From: Candidatus Delongbacteria bacterium
GTDB lineage: Bacteria > UBA4055
DNA: 9,731 bases
NCBI GenBank assembly: GCA_013139625.1
Contig: WTAK01000113.1
Span: forward strand, 1 to 9,731
Reading direction: 5' to 3'
The notes under the pieces: model-generated
What the model was told of the DNA's origin: nothing
Seen by the model: only the letters and a program-made list of their open reading frames with translations
Databases searched by the model: none
In this document: piece after piece, positions 1 through 6,154 of the stretch
Numbering within the stretch: position 1 is the first letter of the stretch
Layout of the letters: the number at the start of each line of letters is the position of its first letter
Translations under genes and position numbers: made by a program

Positions 1-440
1 TCAAGCTCAAGTTTGTTTATTTTCCATGATCTCACATCTGGCACTATCAAAGTATCCTCTTTAACAATTACATTTGCTGCTTGGATGAATTCACCGGGTC
101 CTTGTCCCTTTCCACCGAAAATACTGATCAGCTTAAAATATTTATCATATTTGTGTATCTTTGAAGTTCGGGCATCAAGAATATAAAGATTACCTGCTTT
201 ATCAAAATCAAAAGATCTCCCAAAAGTGATCAACGAATCAGTACCCTCGTTGTTCTCCATATCAATAAATCCAACTTCTTTCAACTCAATACTCAGAGTT
301 GTGTCAGCAGGTATTCCGTTATTCTTCGTAATTCGAATCCCATTCTCTTCATACTGCTCAAACGTAATCTCTTTATTTTTTGCACAATTCATAATTACTA
401 CTACAAATAAAGTTATAGCCAACAGCTTAAATAATTTCAT
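1..440 (-). CDS. 6-bladed beta-propeller lipoprotein, N-terminal part (cut by window edge)
   Basis: The reading frame is open from ATG at 440 to the left edge: 146 codons with no stop, so the C-terminus lies outside the window. The translation starts MKLFKLLAITLFVVVIMNC, a lipoprotein signal peptide with the candidate lipidated Cys at residue 19; Asn at -1 is unusual for a lipobox. The mature part contains NLYILDARTSKIHKYD (about residues 84-99) and GGKGQGPGEF (about 108-117), the blade pattern of the 6-bladed/NHL-like propeller family. The lipoprotein at 5000-6154 has the matching segments NFYILDSRAHNIKKF and SRQGQGPGEL, so the two are paralogs. A GAGGG ribosome site precedes the ATG by about 7 nt. 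It follows the ABC operon after 104 bp without an obvious terminator, so read-through is possible. Probable role: envelope-anchored binding or scaffold protein. Ligand unknown. Confidence 0.85.
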   Translation of the reverse strand, partial: MKLFKLLAITLFVVVIMNCAKNKEITFEQYEENGIRITKNNGIPADTTLSIELKEVGFIDMENNEGTDSLITFGRSFDFDKAGNLYILDARTSKIHKYDKYFKLISIFGGKGQGPGEFIQAANVIVKEDTLIVPDVRSWKINKLEL

Positions 441-496
441 TTATTTCCCTCGTATGGATTTACTTTGTGATAAAAGTAACGAATACCGAATAAATA

Positions 497-504
497 CGAA
501 AGTA
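497..504 (-). promoter_or_regulatory. TACTTTCG motif upstream of propeller gene (weak candidate)
   Basis: The minus strand reads TACTTTCG 56 nt before the start codon at 440. The same octamer occurs upstream of the paralogous propeller gene (6191-6198). It matches 7 of 8 positions of the Bacteroidetes -7 element TAnnTTTG, but I see no matching -33 TTTG at the expected distance, so it may be chance in AT-rich DNA. Confidence 0.25.
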
Positions 505-505
505 A

Positions 506-535
506 ATAATTATTAAAATTTCATTGAATAATTAT
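506..535. repeat. A/T-only inverted repeat between ABC operon and propeller gene
   Basis: ATAATTATT (506-514) and AATAATTAT (527-535) are perfect 9-bp inverted arms around a 12-nt spacer. The stem is entirely A/T and no T-run follows on the minus strand, so it is not a convincing terminator. It could be a regulator site for the propeller gene that starts at 440, or chance in an AT-rich gap. Nothing else stands out in 441-544. Confidence 0.35.
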
Positions 536-544
536 CAATTATTT

Positions 545-1225
545 TTAAAATTCACGTTCCATAAAAACTTTCTTCGACAGCTTAAAAGATAGCAACCCAA
601 CGATAACTGCTATTACTAAAAATAGAATATTCAAAAATACCAGACTGATCCCTTGATCTCCTGTACCATCTAAAATAGGCTTTATCGTAAAAATAGATAT
701 CAGAACTGTCATAGTTACATATAAATTGTATTTATCACTGTTTATCTTTGACCAAAGATAGATATAGATCCCAGAGAAGATCACTGCTAAAAGAATACCC
801 AATATAATTCCACCGAATAGCTCTCCCATCGGAGTTGATATCTCAATCATTACTTTCGGAAGAATATCCTCCTTCATACCTTGAGCATCATAGATCACTT
901 TTTTAATATTAGCCCAGACAGAAACAAAAATATTCATAACAGTGATCAATACAATAACAATTCCTGCTGTCAAGAACCTTGAAGTAACAATATTATCTTT
1001 TTCTTCAGGCATACTTGCATTTATCTGTTCGTGTTTATGCCTATTCATCAAAGAATTGAGTTTCAATAAAACCATGAAAGTCGATAAATATATTCCGATA
1101 ACATAAGCTGAAAAATGACCTTGTAATACCATTACTAAAACAACCATTCCGGCTAGGATCGCAAAATTAAAGAACTTCTCTGCCCAGAAGATCAAATATA
1201 AGTTACTTTTTATAATATGTTTCAT
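545..1225 (-). CDS. ABC-2 type membrane subunit (short, about six membrane helices)
   Basis: The product is a 226-residue hydrophobic protein with about six membrane segments, near residues 19-35, 38-57, 85-106, 135-157, 168-183 and 192-213. Residues 71-85 (SMPEEKDNIVTSRFL) occupy the same place as the cytosolic MPVSKEKYVWGKYF-type segment of the two upstream permeases, after TM2 and before TM3. This pattern is typical of ABC2_membrane_5-like permeases. Its ATG overlaps the TGA stop of the preceding permease in ATGA, and the AGGA ribosome site lies inside the last codons of that gene, so the two are translationally coupled. It is the last gene of the gntR-ABC operon and presumably a third membrane partner of the exporter driven by the ATPase at 3569-4423. 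It is about 150 residues shorter than its neighbours, which may be a family difference rather than truncation because the fold looks complete. Substrate unknown. Confidence 0.72.
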   Translation of the reverse strand: MKHIIKSNLYLIFWAEKFFNFAILAGMVVLVMVLQGHFSAYVIGIYLSTFMVLLKLNSLMNRHKHEQINASMPEEKDNIVTSRFLTAGIVIVLITVMNIFVSVWANIKKVIYDAQGMKEDILPKVMIEISTPMGELFGGIILGILLAVIFSGIYIYLWSKINSDKYNLYVTMTVLISIFTIKPILDGTGDQGISLVFLNILFLVIAVIVGLLSFKLSKKVFMEREF

Positions 1226-2379
1226 TTTAGAGTCCTATTATTTTTTAGAAGGTAGATTGATGCTTTGGCTGAGAAATAAATCATGACTAACAATCCCGGA
1301 ATCATAGTTGATTTTTTTAGCACCAACTTTTGAATTATTGTTAGATTATAACCAGATATATAATTCCATATAAAGTTCATATTTACAATATTGTACAGAT
1401 ATTGATTTAAAATCGTAACCAATACCGGCAGAAAAATTAGTAAGATACAATGCTGAAAAAACTTATCTTTAGTTTTTCTGTGTATTATAATTAAAACTGA
1501 AGATAATACTAGCAATATTAAAATCAGCCCTATAAATCGTTTTTCAATAGATATGAACCATTTTTCATATAATATTAAGCCTTTTTCTGATATTTCAGGT
1601 AATGCATTTGATAACCTATTTTTCAATGTGAAATAAAAAGATAAATCAGAGATCAAATCACTAATGTAGAATATTGATATACCAAATAAAAACATAGTAG
1701 TAGCAAACCAGATGGAAATACTAATTTTTTTATTATGCTTCTTAAAAAAAATCCTAGACATTAATTGAATTAGCAAAACACAGATTATTAAGACTGCAAT
1801 ATGGTATAAATATTCATAAATATTATGTGACCATTCCCAGATACTAAAATATCTATATTGAAAATAGAAGAATGGGTACAATACAGTGAAAAACATTGAA
1901 AGCCCCAATATAAGTGATAGTTTTAACTTTCTAGTAAAATAATAAACTGGTATTGCGATCATCATTGCATAAAATATCCATTCTGAAGCATGAAGAACAT
2001 CATATCCAAATGACTGTACACCCCAATTCATTACTTCTTTGCCTCTTATCAGTTCCAAGATCTCAATAGATATTATTCCGGCAATTAAAGCAATCACGAC
2101 AAATCCAAGTACCAAGAAATATTTACCCCATACATACTTCTCCTTACTGACCGGCATAGTCATAAGCATTCTATCAGTATTATTCTTTTGTTCTTCTCTA
2201 AACAATTCAAAAATCAATAATCCTGGTATCAATATTGCGAAGATCCAGTTTTGAAACGATTGTACTTGATTCAAATATGGTACAAATGAGAACATCATTA
2301 CAAATAAGAATACTCCTACCGGTATCGTCCAGATCCTATGCCCAAGTACCTTTATATCTGCCATTATAAGTTTTAACAT
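1222..2379 (-). CDS. ABC-2 type transporter permease, tandem copy 2
   Basis: The product has 385 residues and about ten predicted membrane segments: near 17-36, 44-61, 88-108, 134-148, 154-173, 187-212, 222-243, 282-300, 308-330 and 357-377. The segment RMLMTMPVSKEKYVWGKY (70-87) between TM2 and TM3 resembles the MP(V/I)s-(K/R)kxi...y pattern of ABC-2 permeases of GntR-regulated exporters such as YtrC/YtrD. It is a tandem paralog of the gene directly upstream: by eye about 44 of the first 60 residues are identical, and both end in SIYLLKNNRTL. The start ATG overlaps the upstream TAA as TAATG, and the AGGA ribosome site lies inside the upstream coding sequence. It probably pairs with the neighbouring permease as the transmembrane part of an exporter energised by the ATPase of the same operon. 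Substrate cannot be read from the sequence. Confidence 0.82.
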   Translation of the reverse strand: MLKLIMADIKVLGHRIWTIPVGVFLFVMMFSFVPYLNQVQSFQNWIFAILIPGLLIFELFREEQKNNTDRMLMTMPVSKEKYVWGKYFLVLGFVVIALIAGIISIEILELIRGKEVMNWGVQSFGYDVLHASEWIFYAMMIAIPVYYFTRKLKLSLILGLSMFFTVLYPFFYFQYRYFSIWEWSHNIYEYLYHIAVLIICVLLIQLMSRIFFKKHNKKISISIWFATTMFLFGISIFYISDLISDLSFYFTLKNRLSNALPEISEKGLILYEKWFISIEKRFIGLILILLVLSSVLIIIHRKTKDKFFQHCILLIFLPVLVTILNQYLYNIVNMNFIWNYISGYNLTIIQKLVLKKSTMIPGLLVMIYFSAKASIYLLKNNRTLK

Positions 2380-3512
2380 TATAGAGTCCTATTGTTCTTT
2401 AGAAGGTAAATTGATACTTTTACTGAGATAAAAACACCTATTATTAGATTTAAGTATGAAAATAAATTTTTCACTATTACATAAGCTTCGTAAGAATGAA
2501 ATCTTCGAAAATTCCAAGTAAAAAAATCATAAGAATACTCACCAAATATTATCATAAAGATGGGAAGCATAACAAATAAAACAGCATACTGAAAAAACTT
2601 ATTTTCTGCCTTACGATGTATTAAGATTAAAGCTAGTGTCAAAACTATAAAACTTAATCCAACCATTAATAAGTACTCATTATATTGGTTAATTAAGTTA
2701 TGGTATTTTTCTAATTGTTCAGCTGTGTATAAATGTGCAAGATCACCACATATCTTTTTCAGTCGCAAATACAAATCGAAATGGATTAAATTTTTAATTA
2801 AAAGTTGTAATGTAACTGTAGTTAAATAAGCTAAAACGATAAACCAACCATTAACTATTTTCTCTTTCGAGATTCCCTTAAATTTATATTTGACAACTAA
2901 ATGAATTATCAAAGCAATTGATATAACAATAGAAATATTACTTAAGTGACTTATTACACGATCACCAAACCACGTCCAGCCAAACACTTCATAATAAAGT
3001 TCGAAATATCCAGCCAAAATTAGGAAGTAACCTATTATTCCTGCAAAAAAAGACAGATTTAATTTTCTTGTATAATGGTAAATCGGAATTATAAAAAGCC
3101 CTACTCTTAAAATAAAAGTTAGAGCGAATAACATATCTTTACTCATAGGATCAACGAAGTTATTATTTAACCCTATGTTAAAAAATGTGATCAGTTCTTT
3201 GGAAATCAATCCTGCTACAAATCCAATCATAATAAATCCAAATAACAATAAATATTTGCTGTAAACAATTTTTTTTCGATCAATTGGCATTGTCATCACC
3301 ATGATTTCTGAATTGTTTTTATGATTCTCTCTAAATAATTCGTATAGTAATAAAGCTGGTATTAGTGATATAAATATCAAATATTGAAACGATTGCACCT
3401 GATTCAAATACGGTATAAAAGAGAACGTTGTTACAAACAAGAACAAGCCTACGGGAATTATCCATAACCTATGTCCTAAAACTTTCATATCTGCTGTTAT
3501 AAGTTTAAACAT
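2379..3512 (-). CDS. ABC-2 type transporter permease, tandem copy 1
   Basis: The 377-residue membrane protein is the closer of the twin permeases to the ATPase gene. Its N-terminal 110 or so residues are strongly similar to copy 2 (shared VLGHR, PYLNQVQSFQ and ELFRE), as are the HRK(A/T)..(N/D)KFFQ stretch near residues 299-310 and the last 11 residues. The middle has diverged, as expected if the copies now form a heterodimer with specialised halves. The cytosolic motif IMVMTMPIDRKKIVYSKY lies between TM2 and TM3. A strong AGGAG site at 3519-3523 precedes the ATG by 6 nt. The 56-bp gap to the ATPase stop contains a GGGCG palindromic repeat, so this is the only junction in the operon with a sizeable spacer, and translation here initiates independently of the upstream gene. 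Confidence 0.82.
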   Translation of the reverse strand: MFKLITADMKVLGHRLWIIPVGLFLFVTTFSFIPYLNQVQSFQYLIFISLIPALLLYELFRENHKNNSEIMVMTMPIDRKKIVYSKYLLLFGFIMIGFVAGLISKELITFFNIGLNNNFVDPMSKDMLFALTFILRVGLFIIPIYHYTRKLNLSFFAGIIGYFLILAGYFELYYEVFGWTWFGDRVISHLSNISIVISIALIIHLVVKYKFKGISKEKIVNGWFIVLAYLTTVTLQLLIKNLIHFDLYLRLKKICGDLAHLYTAEQLEKYHNLINQYNEYLLMVGLSFIVLTLALILIHRKAENKFFQYAVLFVMLPIFMIIFGEYSYDFFTWNFRRFHSYEAYVIVKNLFSYLNLIIGVFISVKVSIYLLKNNRTL

Positions 3513-3548
3513 ATTATTCTCCTTCTAAATTTCATTCATCCCCTGTAC

Positions 3549-3568
3549 GGGCGTAATTAATTACGCCC
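3549..3568. repeat. GGGCG palindromic repeat inside the ABC operon (copy 1)
   Basis: A perfect 20-bp palindrome with arms GGGCGTAATT and AATTACGCCC fills 3549-3568. With one C/C mismatch it extends to TGTA...TACA (3544-3573), giving a 30-bp near-perfect hairpin. It begins directly after the TAG stop of the ATPase gene (3571-3569); that stop is itself inside the extended repeat. A related element with the same GGGCGT.AT/AT.ACGCCC arms and the same CGTAC flank lies at 4970-4989. It has no T-run, so it is not a classic terminator. As mRNA it could protect the upstream gntR-ATPase portion or attenuate the permease genes. It most likely belongs to a dispersed palindromic family of this genome. Confidence 0.8.
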
Positions 3569-4423
3569 CTACATCTTATTTGATAAATAAACCATCATCT
3601 GCTCTAAACTTGGTTTCTCTGTTACAATATCAAATTGTGAAAAAATACTATGCTTCTCCACATTGCAAAGAGCTTCAAATCCGAATTTGTTCTCCTTCAC
3701 ACCAAGAAGTTGATTTTTGATCTCTGCTGATAGTATTTTAGTATCACCTTTGACTATCTTATAATTTTCCAGAAGGATATCTTTCTGGTCAGAGAAAACA
3801 ATCTTACCATCATTTATAAAAGTTATATAGTCAGCGATTTTTTCTAGATCGGAAGTAATATGAGTAGAAAACAGAATCGATTTGTTCTCATCCTGAATCT
3901 CTTCTCTGAGAATATCCATAAGTTTATCTCTGAAAACAGGATCAAGCCCGGAAGTCGGTTCATCCAGTATCAAAAGCTCCGCATGATGTGAAAGAGCTAC
4001 AGCAAGTGAAAATTTCATCTTAGTTCCTTTAGATAAGTCTTTAATCTTCTTTTTTGGGAGGAGTCCAAAAATGTCGCAATACTCATCGAACTTTTCATCA
4101 TCCCACCTGCTGTAAAACGGTGAAATTATCTCTTTCATCTTCTTAATAGTCAAATGCTCATAAAAATAACTTTCTTCGTAAACAAAGCCTATACGATCCT
4201 TGATAGTAACTTCATCTGCCACATTATCCATACCGAATATCTTAATATCACCGGAGTTTTTCTTCAATAGATTCATTATTAATCTAATAGTCGTGGTCTT
4301 CCCTGCTCCGTTAGGACCGATGAAACCCATTATATAACCTTTATTCAAACTGAAATTGATCTTATCTAACTTAAAACCTTCAAAGCTCTTCTCTACATTA
4401 TTTATTTCTAATATCTTATTCAT
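3569..4423 (-). CDS. ABC transporter ATP-binding protein (YtrB-like)
   Basis: This 284-residue cytosolic ATPase has all core ABC elements. Walker A is GPNGAGKT (36-43), the signature is LSKGT (130-134, not the canonical LSGGQ), Walker B is LLILDE followed by PTSGLDP (150-162), and the switch His is in STH (188). At the Q-loop position the sequence is GFVYEE with no Gln, a variation I associate with YtrB/BcrA-type export ATPases. The C-terminal 80 residues form the usual accessory region ending PSLEQMMVYL. It would hydrolyse ATP to drive the permeases at 545-3512. It lies 18 bp after gntR, with a GAGGAG ribosome site in that gap, in the ytrA-ytrB or pmtR-pmtA order. Its TAG stop lies within a palindromic repeat (3544-3573), so the last few residues may have been set by that insertion. 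Likely roles by analogy are export of peptides or lipophilic compounds, or an envelope stress response. The substrate is not shown. Confidence 0.93.
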   Translation of the reverse strand: MNKILEINNVEKSFEGFKLDKINFSLNKGYIMGFIGPNGAGKTTTIRLIMNLLKKNSGDIKIFGMDNVADEVTIKDRIGFVYEESYFYEHLTIKKMKEIISPFYSRWDDEKFDEYCDIFGLLPKKKIKDLSKGTKMKFSLAVALSHHAELLILDEPTSGLDPVFRDKLMDILREEIQDENKSILFSTHITSDLEKIADYITFINDGKIVFSDQKDILLENYKIVKGDTKILSAEIKNQLLGVKENKFGFEALCNVEKHSIFSQFDIVTEKPSLEQMMVYLSNKM

Positions 4424-4441
4424 TTTGATCTCCTCTGTTTT

Positions 4442-4810
4442 TTATTCATACAACACATCAAGCATTTCTTTCAGCTCTTTTTTCTTTAAACCAAGCATTC
4501 TAGCTTCATCAACCGCTTCAATAAGCTTCGTTTCAATGACTTTTAATTTCTGCTCTTTTAAAAATTCCTTATTCTGATGAGCAACGAAAGTTCCCTTTCC
4601 ACCAACAGTTTCAAGAAATCCCTCTCTTTCAAGATCTTCATAACTTCTTTTAGTAGTTATAACACTGATCCTAAGCTCTTTAGCAAGATTCCTTATAGAA
4701 GGAAGTACATCTCCTGCTTTAAGTTCGCCTGTGATCATCAATCCTCTGAGTTGGTCTGATATCTGCTTATAGATAGGATCCGGTGATGAGTTTCTGATTA
4801 TTATTTTCAT
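4442..4810 (-). CDS. GntR family transcriptional regulator, YtrA subfamily
   Basis: The 122-residue protein has an N-terminal winged helix (about residues 9-77): PIYKQISDQLRGLM, then LPSIRNLAKEL, the recognition helix region SVITTKRSYEDLE, and the wing GGKGTFV. Only about 45 residues follow, mostly charged helix, which is the short dimerisation tail that defines the YtrA subfamily; a FadR- or HutC-type ligand domain would need well over 100. Such regulators usually repress an ABC transporter operon in which they are the first gene, and that is the layout here. A GGAG ribosome site lies 7 nt before the ATG. The promoter and an inverted repeat at 4839-4859 lie directly upstream, so it is very likely autoregulated. 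The inducing signal is unknown; relatives respond to cell-wall-active antibiotics or amphipathic peptides. Confidence 0.92.
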   Translation of the reverse strand: MKIIIRNSSPDPIYKQISDQLRGLMITGELKAGDVLPSIRNLAKELRISVITTKRSYEDLEREGFLETVGGKGTFVAHQNKEFLKEQKLKVIETKLIEAVDEARMLGLKKKELKEMLDVLYE

Positions 4811-4838
4811 TTTACAGCTCCGTGCATTTTGTATTTAC

Positions 4839-4859
4839 TGTATATGCCGTGTATATACA
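4839..4859. promoter_or_regulatory. Probable GntR/YtrA operator (inverted repeat)
   Basis: TGTATAT (4839-4845) and ATATACA (4853-4859) are perfect 7-bp inverted arms around a 7-nt spacer. The site touches the -10 element of the gntR promoter and covers the expected transcription start, a place where binding would block RNA polymerase. The right side, 4850-4859, is also a perfect 10-bp palindrome TGTATATACA. Plus-strand TGTAT half-sites start at 4830, 4839 and 4850, about one helical turn apart. The GT...AC arrangement fits the general GntR family operator form. Confidence 0.65.
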
Positions 4860-4887
4860 ATTTAATAAATAAAAACTCCTGTGTCAA
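4859..4887 (-). promoter_or_regulatory. Sigma-70 type promoter of the gntR-ABC operon
   Basis: On the minus strand a perfect -35 TTGACA (4887-4882) is followed after 17 bp by TAAATT (4864-4859), which matches four of six -10 positions. Transcription would start near 4852, about 42 nt before the gntR ATG, inside the inverted repeat. This is the only recognisable promoter for the five genes down to 545. Confidence 0.6.
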
Positions 4888-4902
4888 GATGTTTTTTTGA
4901 CA
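4882..4902. repeat. Inverted repeat TGTCAA-N9-TTGACA over the -35 element
   Basis: TGTCAA at 4882-4887 (the complement of the -35 box) and TTGACA at 4897-4902 are inverted copies 9 nt apart. They could mark a second regulator site upstream of the operon, or chance in a 189-bp region already dense in signals. Confidence 0.3.
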
Positions 4903-4903
4903 T

Positions 4904-4930
4904 AAAAAAACCCCATCTATGATGGGGAAA
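4904..4930 (-). terminator. Rho-independent terminator downstream of propeller lipoprotein gene
   Basis: The minus-strand transcript reads CCCCATC-ATA-GATGGGG followed by seven T residues (T-run 4910-4904), a 7-bp GC-rich stem with a 3-nt loop. It ends transcription from the propeller gene at 5000-6154 and insulates the gntR promoter that begins 17 nt further on. On the plus strand the stem is followed by AAA, so it works in one direction only. Confidence 0.88.
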
Positions 4931-4940
4931 TCGGGTTGTC

Positions 4941-4961
4941 ATCCTGAATTTATTTCAGGAT
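4941..4961. repeat. ATCCTGAA hairpin repeat
   Basis: ATCCTGAA (4941-4948) and TTCAGGAT (4954-4961) form a perfect 8-bp stem with a 5-nt loop. The sequence closely resembles the widespread short intergenic palindrome of the form GTCATCCTGAA...TTCAGGATCT known from many bacterial genomes. No T-run follows on either strand, so it is not an independent terminator, but it lies in the 3' untranslated part of the propeller transcript. Confidence 0.65.
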
Positions 4962-4969
4962 CTAAAAAT

Positions 4970-4989
4970 GGGCGTTATGAATAACGCCC
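4970..4989. repeat. GGGCG palindromic repeat (copy 2)
   Basis: GGGCGTTAT-GA-ATAACGCCC is a 9-bp perfect stem with 2-nt centre, followed by CGTACGG-like flank up to 4995. Arms and flank match copy 1 at 3549-3568 read on the opposite strand (ACGCCCGTAC in both). It begins about 4 nt beyond the propeller stop codon, again hugging the 3' end of a gene. The internal changes are compensatory (arm TAATT versus TTAT), which keeps the hairpin intact. Confidence 0.78.
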
Positions 4990-4999
4990 GTACGGAAAC

Positions 5000-6154
5000 C
5001 TAATAATCGTACACATCAATCATCATATCTTTTTTGTTAAGTAAATACATCCTTGTTCCAGAAAAATATTCTTTCCCACTTATCATCCATAGTTTACCAA
5101 TAATACTTTTATCATGTAGTTCATAGTTAACTCTGTTGAGAAATTTACCATCTTTAAAAATATCAATATATAAACCTTCTTCGTCTCGATGTCTATCAAT
5201 TGACGGAATCACAAGAACTCTACCGTATTTATCAACATGTATAGCTTGTATAGCATTTTTGAAATTTGGAACAACAATCTCTTTATTAGTCTGTGTTACT
5301 TTTTTTAAAGTATTATAATATTCTACCTTTTCTTCTTTCTCAAACATAATTTTTTTAAACGTTTTTTTGATCTCCATTTTTTTATTTCCGGCATAATCAT
5401 AACCTACGATCTTAAACTGATAATCCGTATTATCTGATAAATACATGAAATTATTTCCTGCTGCGAACGGCTCTAACATATCTGAATAATTAATTTTGCC
5501 GGCAATATAATCTTCTTGATTAAACTGTTCAGAAGTTATCGTATTTTTCTCTTTCATCTCCTTAAGATTAATTACAGACAAATCCATTTTCATTTGATCT
5601 TTTTTTTCTCCTAAACTTGTCTTAAAAAGATAAGATACAAATTTATTCCCATTAGGAGACATTTCTATGTCTTGAAATTGAATTCGATCAATTATTTTTT
5701 CATAGTAAAATTTCCCATTGAGATCAAACTTACTAATTTTACTTGAGTAAACACTATAGACAGTCAGTGTATCATTATCAATAAATATAATATTGGGGGA
5801 AGTTAATTCACCCGGACCTTGCCCTTGTCTACTAATAGTTTTTTGAAATTCGCCTAGATTATTAAATTTTTTGATGTTGTGTGCTCTCGAATCAAGTATG
5901 TAAAAATTTTTGTCTTTATCCTCAATTATAGAAACTGGAAATTTCATTCTAGCTGTTGAATCACTCTGAGCATCAGAACTAATAGTAAAAAGCTTTTTCA
6001 ATCCCAGTTTGGCTGTAGGATCGTTTGGTACTTCAGTGTTATTGTAAAATGTTATCCCATTACTTTCTCTTACTACAAAGTTATCCGATTTTTTGCTACA
6101 GCCAATCAACAGTGCTAAAACAATTGCAAACAACATTACTTTCTTCATTTTCAT
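5000..6154 (-). CDS. 6-bladed beta-propeller lipoprotein
   Basis: The predicted product has 384 residues. It starts with a lipoprotein signal peptide ending LALLIGC (lipidated Cys 19, then SKKSD), so it is exported and membrane-anchored. The remainder is beta-rich with repeated blade elements such as NFYILDSRAHNIKKF, RQGQGPGEL and RVLVIPSIDR, the size and pattern of the 6-bladed propeller family common in Bacteroidetes and relatives. No catalytic motif is visible. Start choice: GAGAGG abuts the ATG at 6154 with no spacing but lies 6 nt before a second ATG at 6148, so translation more likely begins at 6148 (382 residues). It is a paralog of the partial gene at 1-440. It has its own 134-bp upstream gap and a terminator downstream. 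Read-through from the permease pair above is possible because no terminator is visible there. Function is unknown; binding of a ligand or partner at the envelope is likely. Confidence 0.88.
   Translation of the reverse strand: MKMKKVMLFAIVLALLIGCSKKSDNFVVRESNGITFYNNTEVPNDPTAKLGLKKLFTISSDAQSDSTARMKFPVSIIEDKDKNFYILDSRAHNIKKFNNLGEFQKTISRQGQGPGELTSPNIIFIDNDTLTVYSVYSSKISKFDLNGKFYYEKIIDRIQFQDIEMSPNGNKFVSYLFKTSLGEKKDQMKMDLSVINLKEMKEKNTITSEQFNQEDYIAGKINYSDMLEPFAAGNNFMYLSDNTDYQFKIVGYDYAGNKKMEIKKTFKKIMFEKEEKVEYYNTLKKVTQTNKEIVVPNFKNAIQAIHVDKYGRVLVIPSIDRHRDEEGLYIDIFKDGKFLNRVNYELHDKSIIGKLWMISGKEYFSGTRMYLLNKKDMMIDVYDY

Noticed and set aside
226..516. Plus-strand open frame of 96 codons
   Set aside because: It lies mostly antisense to the propeller lipoprotein gene at 1-440, whose minus-strand frame has a signal peptide, lipobox and family motifs. 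The plus-strand product has no recognisable pattern.
506..535. AT-rich inverted repeat as terminator of the ABC operon
   Set aside because: The stem contains no G or C and no T-run follows in the direction of transcription, so it was kept only as a repeat.
2039..2254. Plus-strand open frame of 71 codons inside a permease gene
   Set aside because: It is a reverse-strand shadow of the permease coding sequence, rich in Ser and Ile as expected from antisense AT-rich membrane codons.
4356..4759. Plus-strand open frames across the ATPase and gntR genes
   Set aside because: They are antisense to well-supported genes with intact motifs, with no ribosome site or promoter of their own.
4911..4927. 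Terminator hairpin read as a plus-strand terminator
   Set aside because: On the plus strand the stem is followed by AAA and not a T-run, and there is no plus-strand gene to terminate.
3549..4995. Paired GGGCG palindromes as ends of a composite mobile element carrying gntR and the ATPase
   Set aside because: There is no transposase between them, no target duplication is visible, and similar short palindromes are normally scattered singly through genomes.
5136..5318. Plus-strand open frame of 60 codons within the propeller gene
   Set aside because: It is a shadow of the minus-strand propeller lipoprotein frame.
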